59,057 nucleotides of DNA from NCBI GenBank assembly GCA_029432775.1, contig JAROAZ010000034.1:1-59057 (forward strand). The letters are read 5' to 3'. A program made the translations under genes and the position numbers. The notes below the pieces were generated by a model. The model ran no database searches. It was not told the DNA's origin and saw only the letters and a list, made by a program, of their open reading frames with translations. This document shows, in pieces, positions 25,089 to 34,209 of the stretch (positions are counted from its first letter, which is position 1; each line of letters begins with the position of its first letter). The stretch is from Pontiellaceae bacterium B12227. Lineage in GTDB: Bacteria; Verrucomicrobiota; Kiritimatiellia; Kiritimatiellales; Pontiellaceae.

Positions 25089-27722
25089 TTATTCACTCAG
25101 CTTGAAAAACAGCTGGGCTTCACTGCCGACCGCATTGGTCACCGGCGATGCTGCGCTCGGTATAGCCACGCCCCACCCGCTTGCGTTCTGCAGGTTGGCA
25201 TTGGTCAACACGTCGTAGGTCGCAGTGCCTTCCCAGGAAAAGACCAGATTTCCGCCCGAAACACCCATGGCGATATCAGGAACTCCGCCCGCTTTCACAT
25301 TAATGCTTAAGTCAGCCAGGAACAGGTTCCAACGCTGAGCATTGGAAGAAGGAATGCTACCCGTATCGGCCGATGTCACGTAGAGCGGGTTGCCCTCGAT
25401 CAGAACATTATTAATGGCATACTGTGTTTGATTGAACCGGGTGGCAAACAGATTGCCTGCCCCTTCGCCTATGACAACCTGGTGGCCATAGCTACTGTTC
25501 GTCTCCCTGTAGGTAACCCCAGTGAACCGGTTCAGCGATGCGGCAGCTGAGCCCGCGCTCGCACTAACGCTTAGGTTCTGCACGGTTAGTGCCAGGGTTT
25601 CCCCGGCCTGCATCACTCCATCTGCAACTGACCAGCCATTTGCATTGAGGGTCACGGCAACATCATTCGTGCCGATGACCGCGGAACCATTATAAGCATT
25701 CTTATCTGTATCTGTGCCTTTAAACTCGGTACTGGCTACGCTGCCATTAAAGGCTTCGACCAACACGTCGAAGGTCAGTGTGTCATTGACAGAGTCCCCA
25801 TCAATGTCAGCTCCGGCATAGGTCACGGTATAGACATAATCATTGCCGTTCGCAACACCCTCAACGGTTAGGTTACTGGTGCTTCCGCCAACATTCAGCG
25901 TATTGTTGGACAGCGCTGTATTAAGATCCAGGAAGGATATATTCACTCCTTCCGACTCAACCCAAATGCTTACCGTAGCCGGATCGCTGTCACGCACGCC
26001 ATCGTTGACCGTGAACGTGAAACTGTCAGCGCCTTCAAAACCCTCATCCGGCGTGTAGGTCAGATTGGGTGCCGTGCCGCTCAGCGAACCGTTGGCCGGT
26101 GATCCTGCAGTATACGTCAAATTGCTGCCCTCCGGATCGGTGCCGGTCAGCGTAATCAACACATTCGTTCCTGCGTCAGTGATCACTTGTTGCGAATTTG
26201 CGGTAGGCACATAGTTTGTCACCGCAATCGAAATGGTGGCCGGATCGCTGAAAGCCAGACCATCCCAAACCTTGAACGTAAAGCTGTCAGCGCCTTCATA
26301 GCCCGGAGTCGGGGTGTAGGTCCAAATATTGGATCCACCATCCAACAGACCGTACATGGGCAATGAAAGTACGGTAAAGCTCAGGTTGCTAGGACCATTA
26401 TCCGGATCGGATCCTGTCAGCGTGATGTCCAATAAGGATTCAGGAAAAACGTCCAAACTTTGTGCATTGGCGATGGGTAGCTCATTCGTCACAGCAATCG
26501 AAACGGTGGCCGGCTCACTGTTGCTTATTCCGTCGTTGACGGTGAACGTAAAGCTGTCGATTCCAATATATCCACCCGCCGGGGTGTAGGTCAGATCCGG
26601 AGCCGTACCGGTCAGCGAACCAATGAGCAGCGTGTCATCCACCGCATAGGTCAGGTTGCTTGGGCCATCCGTATCGGTGCCGGTCAGCGTGATGTCTTTT
26701 GCGGTGTCGGGCTGCGTTTGTACATCCTGTGCAACGGCGACAGGTGCGTCGTTCGGCGCCACAACAATCGATACCGTCGCCGTCGCGCTGGTAAGCTCAC
26801 CATCATAGACCGTGAAGCTAAAGCTGTCATCGCCTTCAAAACCCGCATTCGGGGTGTAGATGACGTCCGGTATTGAGGTGACGTCCAGCGCACCGTTGGT
26901 CGGCAGCGAGGTCACGTTATACGTCAGGTTGCTTCCCTCCGGATCGGAACCGGTCAGCGTAATATCCCACGCGGTGTCTGGATACACCTTAACACTTTGC
27001 GAATCGGCGGTGGGAACCGCATTCCCGAGTGCTTCCAGCGATACCGAATTGATTCTTTTATTACCCTGGTCGTCCTGGCCATACGCAACAAAATGATAGG
27101 TCTTGCTGAAATCAAATACGGCAAGGTTTCCATTCGTTTGTGCTACACCGCCGACTGTCCACGACCAATCGGCGCCACCGAAACCATCGTTCTCAAACCG
27201 TATAATCACTTCGGTATCTGTACTCAGAGGTAAGGCGGTCCGAACATGAAGGTTCGAAGAAGACACCCCATCTGTGGTCGAGAGGATTCCATCTTTAGTG
27301 GTCGCACCAAAGCCATACGTAGAAGCGGTTGTAAACGGATTATACCCGCTATACGTGCTGAAATCCGTATCGTCACTGATCAGGCCGAACGCAATTTTGC
27401 TTTGGCCAGTATTAAGGCTGTTATAGTAGTTCACAGTCAGCTCGAAGCCATCAGATGACTGAAAGCCATCCTCCGTATAGGCAATGACACGATTCAGATA
27501 ATGGGTATTGGCGGTTGTGACAAACTGCAAGACGCCCGTGTCATCCCAATAGTGGTTCCCCCCACGAAGCGTTCTGCTCGTCAGCCCGCCGCCGATGCCA
27601 TTCGTATTGACGCCCAACGTATCGTTATCGAAGTTGTCTTCATAGACCACCGCCGCCTGCGCGGTGCCCGCCAGCAAAACACTCGCCAGCGTCGCAATGA
27701 TTCCTAACCATCTATTCCTCAT
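25089..27722 (-). CDS. Exported LamG-like / cadherin-repeat protein
   Basis: Surface or secreted protein of about 877 aa. The ATG at 27722 is preceded by GGAGG and gives a signal peptide (MRNRWLGIIATLASVLLAG) nearly identical to those of the genes at 31636 and 56565. Domains: LamG/concanavalin-like sandwich (about 25-238, DGFELTVNYYNS, FHFVAYGQDDQG-type ending), four cadherin-like repeats (about 240-595, typical unit TLTGSDPEGSNLTY then GDDSFSFTVYDG), one copy of the unnamed 210-aa module (about 596-810, YAGADIDGDSVNDTL, YGHQVVIGEGAGNL) and a 65-aa C-terminal module (LVFSWEGTATYDVLTNANL). No catalytic motif is seen, so glycan or surface binding is more likely than catalysis. A leader cassette with an 18-bp palindrome lies upstream. 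Confidence 0.85.
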   Translation of the reverse strand: MRNRWLGIIATLASVLLAGTAQAAVVYEDNFDNDTLGVNTNGIGGGLTSRTLRGGNHYWDDTGVLQFVTTANTHYLNRVIAYTEDGFQSSDGFELTVNYYNSLNTGQSKIAFGLISDDTDFSTYSGYNPFTTASTYGFGATTKDGILSTTDGVSSSNLHVRTALPLSTDTEVIIRFENDGFGGADWSWTVGGVAQTNGNLAVFDFSKTYHFVAYGQDDQGNKRINSVSLEALGNAVPTADSQSVKVYPDTAWDITLTGSDPEGSNLTYNVTSLPTNGALDVTSIPDVIYTPNAGFEGDDSFSFTVYDGELTSATATVSIVVAPNDAPVAVAQDVQTQPDTAKDITLTGTDTDGPSNLTYAVDDTLLIGSLTGTAPDLTYTPAGGYIGIDSFTFTVNDGISNSEPATVSIAVTNELPIANAQSLDVFPESLLDITLTGSDPDNGPSNLSFTVLSLPMYGLLDGGSNIWTYTPTPGYEGADSFTFKVWDGLAFSDPATISIAVTNYVPTANSQQVITDAGTNVLITLTGTDPEGSNLTYTAGSPANGSLSGTAPNLTYTPDEGFEGADSFTFTVNDGVRDSDPATVSIWVESEGVNISFLDLNTALSNNTLNVGGSTSNLTVEGVANGNDYVYTVTYAGADIDGDSVNDTLTFDVLVEAFNGSVASTEFKGTDTDKNAYNGSAVIGTNDVAVTLNANGWSVADGVMQAGETLALTVQNLSVSASAGSAAASLNRFTGVTYRETNSSYGHQVVIGEGAGNLFATRFNQTQYAINNVLIEGNPLYVTSADTGSIPSSNAQRWNLFLADLSINVKAGGVPDIAMGVSGGNLVFSWEGTATYDVLTNANLQNASGWGVAIPSAASPVTNAVGSEAQLFFKLSE

Positions 27723-27785
27723 GTTCCATTCCTCCATTCAGGATCTCCCGCATACACGAACCAACCGGCAAGGCACACGCCTTAT

Positions 27786-27850
27786 TCCGATTGTCCGAAG
27801 AATATAGCCGATCTGAAAAAACTGCCTATCCTAATTTTTTAGGATGCCGG
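27786..27850 (-). promoter_or_regulatory. Leader cassette: 18-bp palindrome plus conserved GGACAATCGGA box
   Basis: Reading toward the gene at 25089, the palindrome (27828-27845, plus strand ATCCTAATTTTTTAGGAT) is followed by TCAGATCGGCTATATT, where TATATT could be a -10 box, and GGACAATCGGA at 27796-27786. The same order and spacing occur before the genes at 31636 and 56565, so this is a duplicated promoter and leader. Confidence 0.6.
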
Positions 27851-27907
27851 ACTGTTTTTCTTTACTCCCGTCACCCTCCTCTATATCTCAGAGGCATAAT
27901 CTTTTCT

Positions 27908-27975
27908 CAGCGACTAAGATAATGAGGATATCACTAAAAGAAAAAGGGTGGTATCGCCGGAAAAGGGTATTTTCC
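27908..27975. repeat. Intergenic repeat containing TATCGCCGGAAAAGGGTA
   Basis: The element starts CAGCGACTAAGATAATGAGG and ends with the core GGTATCGCCGGAAAAGGGTA then TTTTCC. The core can fold (GGAAAA-GGGTA-TTTTCC). A second long copy is at 33937-34003 and the core alone is at 42322-42345. Confidence 0.65.
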
Positions 27976-28007
27976 CTGTTTATTTCACAGTGAACGGGTT
28001 GGAAGGA

Positions 28008-31000
28008 TTAGTCCTGCCGGATTTCGAGCTTAATGAACTGTGCGGGATCATCCGCCACATAGCGGTTGGTAACCGGCTCGTAACCATCAGCGGACGGACC
28101 GACGAGAATTTGATCCTGCATATTCGTGGAGAGAGCTGAATCCATCAGGTTCGTTGAATCAATCAACAGGTAGCTCATCCCCTGCTCGGCATAATCTGAT
28201 CGGCGGCTGTGGATATACTCGAACCAGTTTGTTCCGCCGTCCAGAAGGGTTCTAGCCGACTCTCTGGAACCGGCATCAGAATTGGTGGGATTCATACCCA
28301 GCGCATATTCCGTTAGATTGTCGTAGCCGTCGTTCTCTGCATCGGCAGCGCCCATTGCATCGTCGCCGGTCAAGCCGTAGTTGGAAACCCATGCGGAATA
28401 GCTTCCAGGTGCGGGCAGCAGTTCCAGCGACATATGCTGTATCGCTTTTCCATTCCCATCGTCATCCTGGCCATAGACCGCGACTCGATAGCTTTTAGTC
28501 AGATCGAATCCGGATAGGATCACACCGGAAGCCTCCGTGATGCCGTTGATCGAATAGCTCCATGCGCCACCAGGTCCGATCTCGATAACCACCACATTGG
28601 ATTCATAGGTTTCAAAGAGATCGGCTTCACCAAACTGGACATGGTCTCCGGAAATATCCAGATTTGTAACCGACGCCCCATCAGTAAAGTTCAGACCCTG
28701 CATCGATCCATCGCCATTGGCGACCACGTTCACACCCAGGCTGTAGCCCCCCGTCTCCACCCGGAAAGGGTTGTATCCGGAATAGGTTGAGAGATCGGTA
28801 TCAGTACTGATCAATCCGAAGGACAGGTTATGCGACAGATCCCCGGAAATATTGCCCGTTGTATAGCCGACCGTAAGCTTGAATCCTCCGGCCGACCGGT
28901 AGGAATTGGTCGAATAGACCAGCGCCCTTCTGGAGTAGAGCGCATCATGGTTGTCATAGACCAAATTGCTGCTCGTTGTGCTTTGCGACCAGTCGGCATT
29001 GGCGATCGCTCTGGTTGTCCAAGGCAGTAATGTCCGATCAATCATCGTGGAGAAGGACCATACTGCACCGGTAACCACAGAGCTGTCGGCCAACACGGTA
29101 TCGACGCGCCAGTAATAGGTTGTACCGCCCTCAACCACCTTAAAGTCAGACAACGAGACGATATTTTCCGGCACGACTTTCTCGGTTAGATACTCAAGTG
29201 AGTTTGAATCCGTACCGAAGTAGACCTTTGCACTCACACCACCGAGCCCAATCAAATACATCAAATCGGTATCGAGAACAACATACTGCCCATCCACACG
29301 CGGCACCGGCATGGATGCCTGCTCATCCTGACGTCCGGGAATCCAGTATACTGTATCTCCATACTCGTAGGCTCCGATATCGGGTGCTACTCCAATATAA
29401 CCGGCCGTCACATCAATAGTCTCTAGGAGCGTAGTATTTGTTAGATTACCAAAACCGGCGATCGATTCTCTTGTCAGGCTTACCGGTGTTCCCTGATCGA
29501 TCAGATACTCCGTACCGTTGGTATCTGTCGATCCAGCCCGCGGCCTGAAGTCGTGGTTATCCGGGTCACACAGGATATGCCTCATCGTGGTTGGGTTTTC
29601 AGAACCCGCAAAGTTGTGAGACTCAATGCCTACAGGAAGGCCGCCGCCATCATTGAACAGGTCCACTCCATTATTTCGACTGATTGTATTAGCGTTTCCA
29701 CCATTGCCGTTGCCGATGGAAATCCCGGACCAGTTGTAGATGGCCGTGTTATTATAATTCTCGTGGTAATCCCCTTTAAGATGGGCTCCATCCGCTACCG
29801 CAACCGTCTTTTTGCGATTAGCCATAAGAACGTTCCGGTAAAAGCCCGCATGCACGCCTCTCAGGGGTGAATTGGCACCATCCCACCGGAAGTCACGCTG
29901 CCAGTTGTCGAGCAACCAGTTATTGCGGGCAACACATCCAACGACTTGCTCTGACGGAGTTTGAAAGGTCGCCCCGTCCTGTTCCCTTCTGGCGCAATCG
30001 GTGTGATAGTTAAACTCATACGTGGTCGGTCGCCCTTCGAATTCATCGTACAGGGTGGTAATAATACCCTGACCGCTTCCTGCAGTTAAAAGGGTGTTTC
30101 GCCGATACATTAGATCGCGTGCCTCAGTGATGGCGATGGCCGCCTGAGTCTGGGTAAAAGGCACATCGGGATCTCCCTTATCCGGAGACACACAGGCATA
30201 ATCAATTTCCTTAAAGAGATTATTATCGATCCGCATGTTGTCCATGAAATCGCCCCAAAGCGCAGCTCCGTCCGCGTGCTCAAACTTACAATTATAAATC
30301 GTTACATCTTCACAGAAGTCGCTTTCATTGCCCTCAAAATGGGCCGTCTCCGGCCGCACCACATCGCCAAGTGAGCGTCGGGAAGAAACATGGTATTTAG
30401 AATCACTGTTCTGAATCGTGATATGATCGGAAGAATTGAAATAATACGTCGTCGCGAAAAAATCGATGCCATCAATCACAACATGCTTCGTATTCGCATC
30501 CCCCGTCACGGCGTAGGCATTGGTGCCCTTGGCATATATCTGATGTCCGGCCGGATTCTGACCATCCTCCGCCCAGAAATAGAGCGTATCGCTGGATTCA
30601 TCATACGACCATTCCTGGGCAGCATCCAACAACACCCGGTCGGCATTATTGAGGCCGCCTTCAAAGAAATAATCGTCCGAGGTTTTATACGTGCTGACCG
30701 GATCATAGTTAAACGAGTTCGTGCCTGCTGTATGGTTTTTTACCAGCCGCGCATACGTTATGTGATTTCCTAAAGTCATCACGGCCACGCAACCGCTGTA
30801 GGAAATGCCGGTTCCTGCCAACGCGGCGTCGATGACCGTACCATTGCTTGATCCCGGATCCTGTGCGAGGTCAGCGCCCTTCCAGCAGCTATCCGAAAAC
30901 ACAAGGGCATTGGGATAACGTGCGAGCGTCATCATCTCACCATCGACGAACAATTGCGTCACATCATTGGTGACCGTCGTCCTGTAGATATTATTCGTGT

Positions 31001-31313
31001 CCACCGTCCAGCTGCTAGTGATAGCAACCGTGCCGTCCAGTGCAACCGTTTCGTTGCTATAATTAATCAGCGTAATGGGATGGTTAGAGGAACCGGCCAC
31101 CCCCGCCAAATCAATCGTCTCGTGATACGTACCCGCACGAATATAACAGGTGTCTCCGGCCCCCATCAAATCAACCGCATGCTGAATCGTGGCAAAGGGT
31201 TCTGCCAGCGTGCCGGTATTCGCATCGCTACCGGCGAGGGAGACATAATAATCATGTGCCAAGGAAGTCACCGACAGCAGGCATCCCATTAATACACACC
31301 CAGTCTTCCTCAT
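28008..31313 (-). CDS. Exported right-handed beta-helix protein with LamG-like domain
   Basis: Protein of about 1101 aa. ATG codons at 31319 and 31313 are possible; AGGAG is better spaced for 31313. After the signal peptide comes the classic beta-helix opening YYVSLAGSDANTGTL, EPFATIQHAVDLMGAGD, CYIRAGTYHE, then many short strands with Asn/Asp ladders (about 23-650), as in pectate-lyase-like folds and families such as GH141. Further on are an FN3-like segment (about 660-760, TYYWRVDTVLADSS), a LamG-like sandwich (about 760-975) and the C-terminal DGYDNLTEYALGMNPTN module (about 975-1101). It is a close paralogue of the protein at 48738 over the helix. It is probably a polysaccharide lyase or hydrolase, or a binding protein; catalytic residues cannot be assigned by eye. 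Confidence 0.82.
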   Translation of the reverse strand: MRKTGCVLMGCLLSVTSLAHDYYVSLAGSDANTGTLAEPFATIQHAVDLMGAGDTCYIRAGTYHETIDLAGVAGSSNHPITLINYSNETVALDGTVAITSSWTVDTNNIYRTTVTNDVTQLFVDGEMMTLARYPNALVFSDSCWKGADLAQDPGSSNGTVIDAALAGTGISYSGCVAVMTLGNHITYARLVKNHTAGTNSFNYDPVSTYKTSDDYFFEGGLNNADRVLLDAAQEWSYDESSDTLYFWAEDGQNPAGHQIYAKGTNAYAVTGDANTKHVVIDGIDFFATTYYFNSSDHITIQNSDSKYHVSSRRSLGDVVRPETAHFEGNESDFCEDVTIYNCKFEHADGAALWGDFMDNMRIDNNLFKEIDYACVSPDKGDPDVPFTQTQAAIAITEARDLMYRRNTLLTAGSGQGIITTLYDEFEGRPTTYEFNYHTDCARREQDGATFQTPSEQVVGCVARNNWLLDNWQRDFRWDGANSPLRGVHAGFYRNVLMANRKKTVAVADGAHLKGDYHENYNNTAIYNWSGISIGNGNGGNANTISRNNGVDLFNDGGGLPVGIESHNFAGSENPTTMRHILCDPDNHDFRPRAGSTDTNGTEYLIDQGTPVSLTRESIAGFGNLTNTTLLETIDVTAGYIGVAPDIGAYEYGDTVYWIPGRQDEQASMPVPRVDGQYVVLDTDLMYLIGLGGVSAKVYFGTDSNSLEYLTEKVVPENIVSLSDFKVVEGGTTYYWRVDTVLADSSVVTGAVWSFSTMIDRTLLPWTTRAIANADWSQSTTSSNLVYDNHDALYSRRALVYSTNSYRSAGGFKLTVGYTTGNISGDLSHNLSFGLISTDTDLSTYSGYNPFRVETGGYSLGVNVVANGDGSMQGLNFTDGASVTNLDISGDHVQFGEADLFETYESNVVVIEIGPGGAWSYSINGITEASGVILSGFDLTKSYRVAVYGQDDDGNGKAIQHMSLELLPAPGSYSAWVSNYGLTGDDAMGAADAENDGYDNLTEYALGMNPTNSDAGSRESARTLLDGGTNWFEYIHSRRSDYAEQGMSYLLIDSTNLMDSALSTNMQDQILVGPSADGYEPVTNRYVADDPAQFIKLEIRQD

Positions 31314-31419
31314 TCTCATCCACTCCTTTTTCGGGCGTTATATAACAACCGGTCTACGATCTTCGGATTCGTATAACGCTTAAATAGCCATACGGTAGCG
31401 GGTGGCTTCCAAACGTACG

Positions 31420-31448
31420 GCAAAAAGGCGGTTATCTCATAAACCGCC
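31420..31448 (-). terminator. Intrinsic terminator-like hairpin with T-run
   Basis: On the minus strand a 7-bp stem GGCGGTT/AACCGCC is followed by TTTTTG. It lies between the genes at 31636 and 28008, about 107 bases before the next start codon, so it could end the upstream transcript or act as an attenuator. Confidence 0.55.
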
Positions 31449-31587
31449 GGCCGAAAAACAGAACACCGACACCAAAGATAACCCTCACTCTTTACGTCGA
31501 GGGTTCTGAAACTACCGTAACGCCGGAGTCCAGATAGTTGACACCGGATCTTGCCGGCAGTACTCCGATTTTCCTCTCCGCAAATTA

Positions 31588-31613
31588 TCCGGGGAAACCA
31601 GAGTTTCCCCGGA
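31588..31613 (-). terminator. Hairpin downstream of the LamG/cadherin protein gene
   Basis: Perfect 11-bp stem TCCGGGGAAAC/GTTTCCCCGGA with a four-base loop, 22 bases after the stop codon at 31636. There is no T-run after it in the gene direction, like the hairpin at 25046. Confidence 0.5.
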
Positions 31614-31635
31614 CATACCTCATGGTCGATACCCC

Positions 31636-33756
31636 TTATTCGACATAAGCGCGCATGAACAATGCATCTTCGGTAATGAGATTCGTTACAGAAACGTCGC
31701 CGCCCGTGCCTGTAACACCGGTAATGATATTGCTCCATGTACCGATAACGAGATCATCCGTTGCCTGCACGCCGTAGGACGAGCCAACCAAAGTCGGCCA
31801 GGACAGTGCCATGGCAGTACCGCCGGATACCACGCCCATGGAAATGTCGCCAACGGAAGTCGCCGCCCCCTCCAGAATCAAGAAATCAAAGTTTACATAC
31901 TGGATACCCCAGGCCTCAGCACCGTTTCCTGCAGCCCTTCGGTCTCCTGTAACATATAGCGTTTCAGTGGGATCAATGGACTCATTTCCATTAGGTCCGG
32001 TCCAGGTCCGACCAACCCGATTGCTGAGGCCCACGTCTCCGACGACATATCCATGATTGAAACCGCTGTTTTCCCGGTACCGGAACAAGTTAAACCCTTC
32101 GAAGTTCATGGTTCCCGCACTCGAAGACATGTCCGTTACCGTAAAGATGAGCGTTTCGCCATCCGCCATATTTCCGCCAACAGTCCACTCACCGGATGGT
32201 GCTGTAACCGCTGCAGCATCGGTGCTGATCGAAGTCACCGTTCCGGACGTGGTCGTCGTATGGGTCGTGAGGTAATGATCGACCACCGAGTTGCTGACCG
32301 CCATCACATTGACACTGAACGAGAGTGTATCGTTGGTTGTATCGCCATCATAATCTTCACCGGTATAGACCACCGAATAAACATAACCATTGTTCGTGGC
32401 AACACCCGTCACAGTCAAGCCGCCTGTACCGCCATTCACCTTAAGTGTATTTCCTGCCAATGCTGTGCTTAGAGATGTGAATGACAAATGCGTGCCTTCT
32501 GCCTGAACCGTTATGGATACCGTGGCTGGTTCACTGGTTTTTTCACCGTCGGAAACGGTGTATGTAAAACTGTCATCGCCAGCAAAACCGTTCGTCGGCG
32601 TGTAGATGAGATCCGGAATCGAAACGTTTGTCGTCAGCGTACCATTCACCGGTTGCGAAACCAGATGATAGAACAGGTTGGTCGTTCCATTCAGATCCGA
32701 TCCGGATAACGTAATCTCAACAGGCGTTCCAAATGGTGTCGTCTTTCTGATCGCATCAGCAACGGGAGTATAGTTAGTCACAGAAATCGACACCGTGCCC
32801 AGAGCACTCTCATCGTGCCCGTCGTTGACAGTGAAGGTAAAGCTGTCGGGCCCTGCATATCCGCTGGTCGGGGTATAGATGAGACTCGGAGCCGTTCCGG
32901 TCAGCATGCCGTTAGCCGGCATATCCACCACGGTATAATCCAGACTGATAATCCCCTCCGGATCGGAAGCAGTCAGCGTAATATCCAATGGAGTTTCGGG
33001 CAGCGTGCTTACACTTTGTGCCGTGGCGGCGGGAAGCAGATTCGTTACCGAATAACTATAGGAATCAAATAGGCTGCTCACCTCCGCATCGGTCAAGACG
33101 GAATCATAGAGGCGCACTTCATCCATAAGCCCCCGGTAAGGCCGAGCCGAAATACCTCCGCCTATGGTGGCATCGGCAATGCCCGCCATATTACGGGGCT
33201 TTCCCGATCCGGATGCGAACAACCCGCCGTTCAGATAGATTTTCATTACGCCGTTGGTTACGTCTTTGGAAAATACCCAGTGATTCCAATATCCTTTGAA
33301 GGCGGAATTGGTGTTTTGCTTTTTCTGAAGACGGTCAGAATTGCTACCGGTGTTTCCCGCATCAAAAACCACATCTTTAGTCGTGTGCGGCAGATTCACT
33401 GCAACGGTTTTATTGCTGGAGCCATCCTGTGCATAAAAGGAAAATCCATTGTCCGGTTGCATTCCATTACCAAACACCCACATCGAGAGTGTAAGCTCAT
33501 TCGTGATGGTCCCGAACGCTCCGGATGGAATCGTCATATAGTTCGTGTTTGCAAAATTCAGCGCGCTGCCGGAGACGGCATTGTTGGTCCACTCCGTTTC
33601 CAAAAGCATCGTTCCGTCATATCCGCTGATCGAATCGACTGCTGAGGTGCCGCTTCCGTCGTCAAATTTCCACTCGGCCACCAGGGTTGCCTGCCCGGTT
33701 GCAGCCAGCAGCACACCCGTCAGAACCGTTCCTATTCCTAACCATCTCTTCCTCAT
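31636..33756 (-). CDS. Exported LamG / cadherin-repeat protein
   Basis: Protein of 706 aa with a signal peptide (MRKRWLGIGTVLTGVLLAA) shared with the proteins at 25089 and 56565. Residues about 25-232 are a clear LamG/concanavalin domain (VAEWKFDDGSGTSAVDS, LTLSMWVFGNGM, YRGLMDEVRLYDSVLTD). Then two cadherin-like repeats (about 236-415), one copy of the unnamed 210-aa module (about 420-635, YTGEDYDGDTTNDTLSF, FNHGYVVGDVG) and a C-terminal module (LSWPTLVGSSYGVQATDDL). No enzyme motif is seen. LamG domains often bind glycans, so a polymer-capture role is a reasonable inference. It has its own leader cassette, in which the 18-bp palindrome has changed to GCTGCC/GGCAGC. Confidence 0.85.
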   Translation of the reverse strand: MRKRWLGIGTVLTGVLLAATGQATLVAEWKFDDGSGTSAVDSISGYDGTMLLETEWTNNAVSGSALNFANTNYMTIPSGAFGTITNELTLSMWVFGNGMQPDNGFSFYAQDGSSNKTVAVNLPHTTKDVVFDAGNTGSNSDRLQKKQNTNSAFKGYWNHWVFSKDVTNGVMKIYLNGGLFASGSGKPRNMAGIADATIGGGISARPYRGLMDEVRLYDSVLTDAEVSSLFDSYSYSVTNLLPAATAQSVSTLPETPLDITLTASDPEGIISLDYTVVDMPANGMLTGTAPSLIYTPTSGYAGPDSFTFTVNDGHDESALGTVSISVTNYTPVADAIRKTTPFGTPVEITLSGSDLNGTTNLFYHLVSQPVNGTLTTNVSIPDLIYTPTNGFAGDDSFTYTVSDGEKTSEPATVSITVQAEGTHLSFTSLSTALAGNTLKVNGGTGGLTVTGVATNNGYVYSVVYTGEDYDGDTTNDTLSFSVNVMAVSNSVVDHYLTTHTTTTSGTVTSISTDAAAVTAPSGEWTVGGNMADGETLIFTVTDMSSSAGTMNFEGFNLFRYRENSGFNHGYVVGDVGLSNRVGRTWTGPNGNESIDPTETLYVTGDRRAAGNGAEAWGIQYVNFDFLILEGAATSVGDISMGVVSGGTAMALSWPTLVGSSYGVQATDDLVIGTWSNIITGVTGTGGDVSVTNLITEDALFMRAYVE

Positions 33757-33818
33757 CTTCTATTCCCCATTTATGATTTTCCACATGCATGAACTAACCG
33801 GCCAGCCACACACCTTGC

Positions 33819-33885
33819 TCCGATTGTCCAAAAAAAATAACCGATCTGAAAAGCTGCCTGTCTTTTTCTGGCAGCCGCACCGGTT
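33819..33885 (-). promoter_or_regulatory. Leader cassette, divergent palindrome version
   Basis: The box GGACAATCGGA (minus strand, 33829-33819) and the stretch TTTTCAGATCGG match the cassette before the 877-aa gene. The palindrome position holds a different inverted repeat, GCTGCC (33853-33858) with GGCAGC (33870-33875). Confidence 0.5.
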
Positions 33886-33936
33886 TTCTTTTCATCCATC
33901 GCCAACATCCATACCCGGTGGCACAAACCTTTATTT

Positions 33937-34003
33937 CAGCGACTATGGGAATGACGCTATCACTAAAGGAAATAAGGCGGTATCGCCGGAAAAGGGTATT
34001 TTC
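33937..34003. repeat. Intergenic repeat containing TATCGCCGGAAAAGGGTA
   Basis: Long copy, starting CAGCGACTATGGGAATGACG and ending with the core and TTTTC. It is homologous to 27908-27975 over about 67 bases and lies at the same relative place, between a LamG/cadherin gene and a beta-helix gene. Confidence 0.65.
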
Positions 34004-34088
34004 AACAGAAGGCTTATCGCGGATACTCCACAACCGAATTTCTGTGCATCGAGTCAGTGCATTTGTTGTGCAGCTAACTGATGTAAAC

Positions 34089-34120
34089 TTCCAGAGATTG
34101 GAAAGTTCCAATGTTTGAAA
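34089..34120. repeat. Two 15-bp palindromes at 17-bp pitch
   Basis: TTCCAGAGATTGGAA at 34089 is followed exactly 17 bases later by TTCCAATGTTTGAAA at 34106 (one mismatch). Confidence 0.72.
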
Positions 34121-34209
34121 AAAATCAGATTGCGCCGCAATAAAGTATAGCAAGCGCTACTACTTTGCGGCACAGCCAAATGGATGGAATGCGCGACTGC
34201 GCCGAACAA

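Larger units (their letters stand above)
31320..31635. other. Structured intergenic region with serial hairpins
   Basis: No gene is seen. Four inverted repeats lie in series: 31427-31448 (GGCGGTT/AACCGCC), 31480-31505 (AACCCTC/GAGGGTT), 31524-31567 (CGGAGT/ACTCCG, enclosing two CCGG tetramers) and 31588-31613 (11-bp perfect stem). The promoter of the beta-helix gene at 28008 should also lie here. The density of structure could reflect tandem terminators or a regulatory leader RNA. Confidence 0.5.
33757..34209. other. Long intergenic region with three repeat families
   Basis: The 453 bases hold the leader cassette of the 706-aa gene, the 67-base TATCG repeat and the paired 15-bp palindromes. 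I see no gene. Confidence 0.6.
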
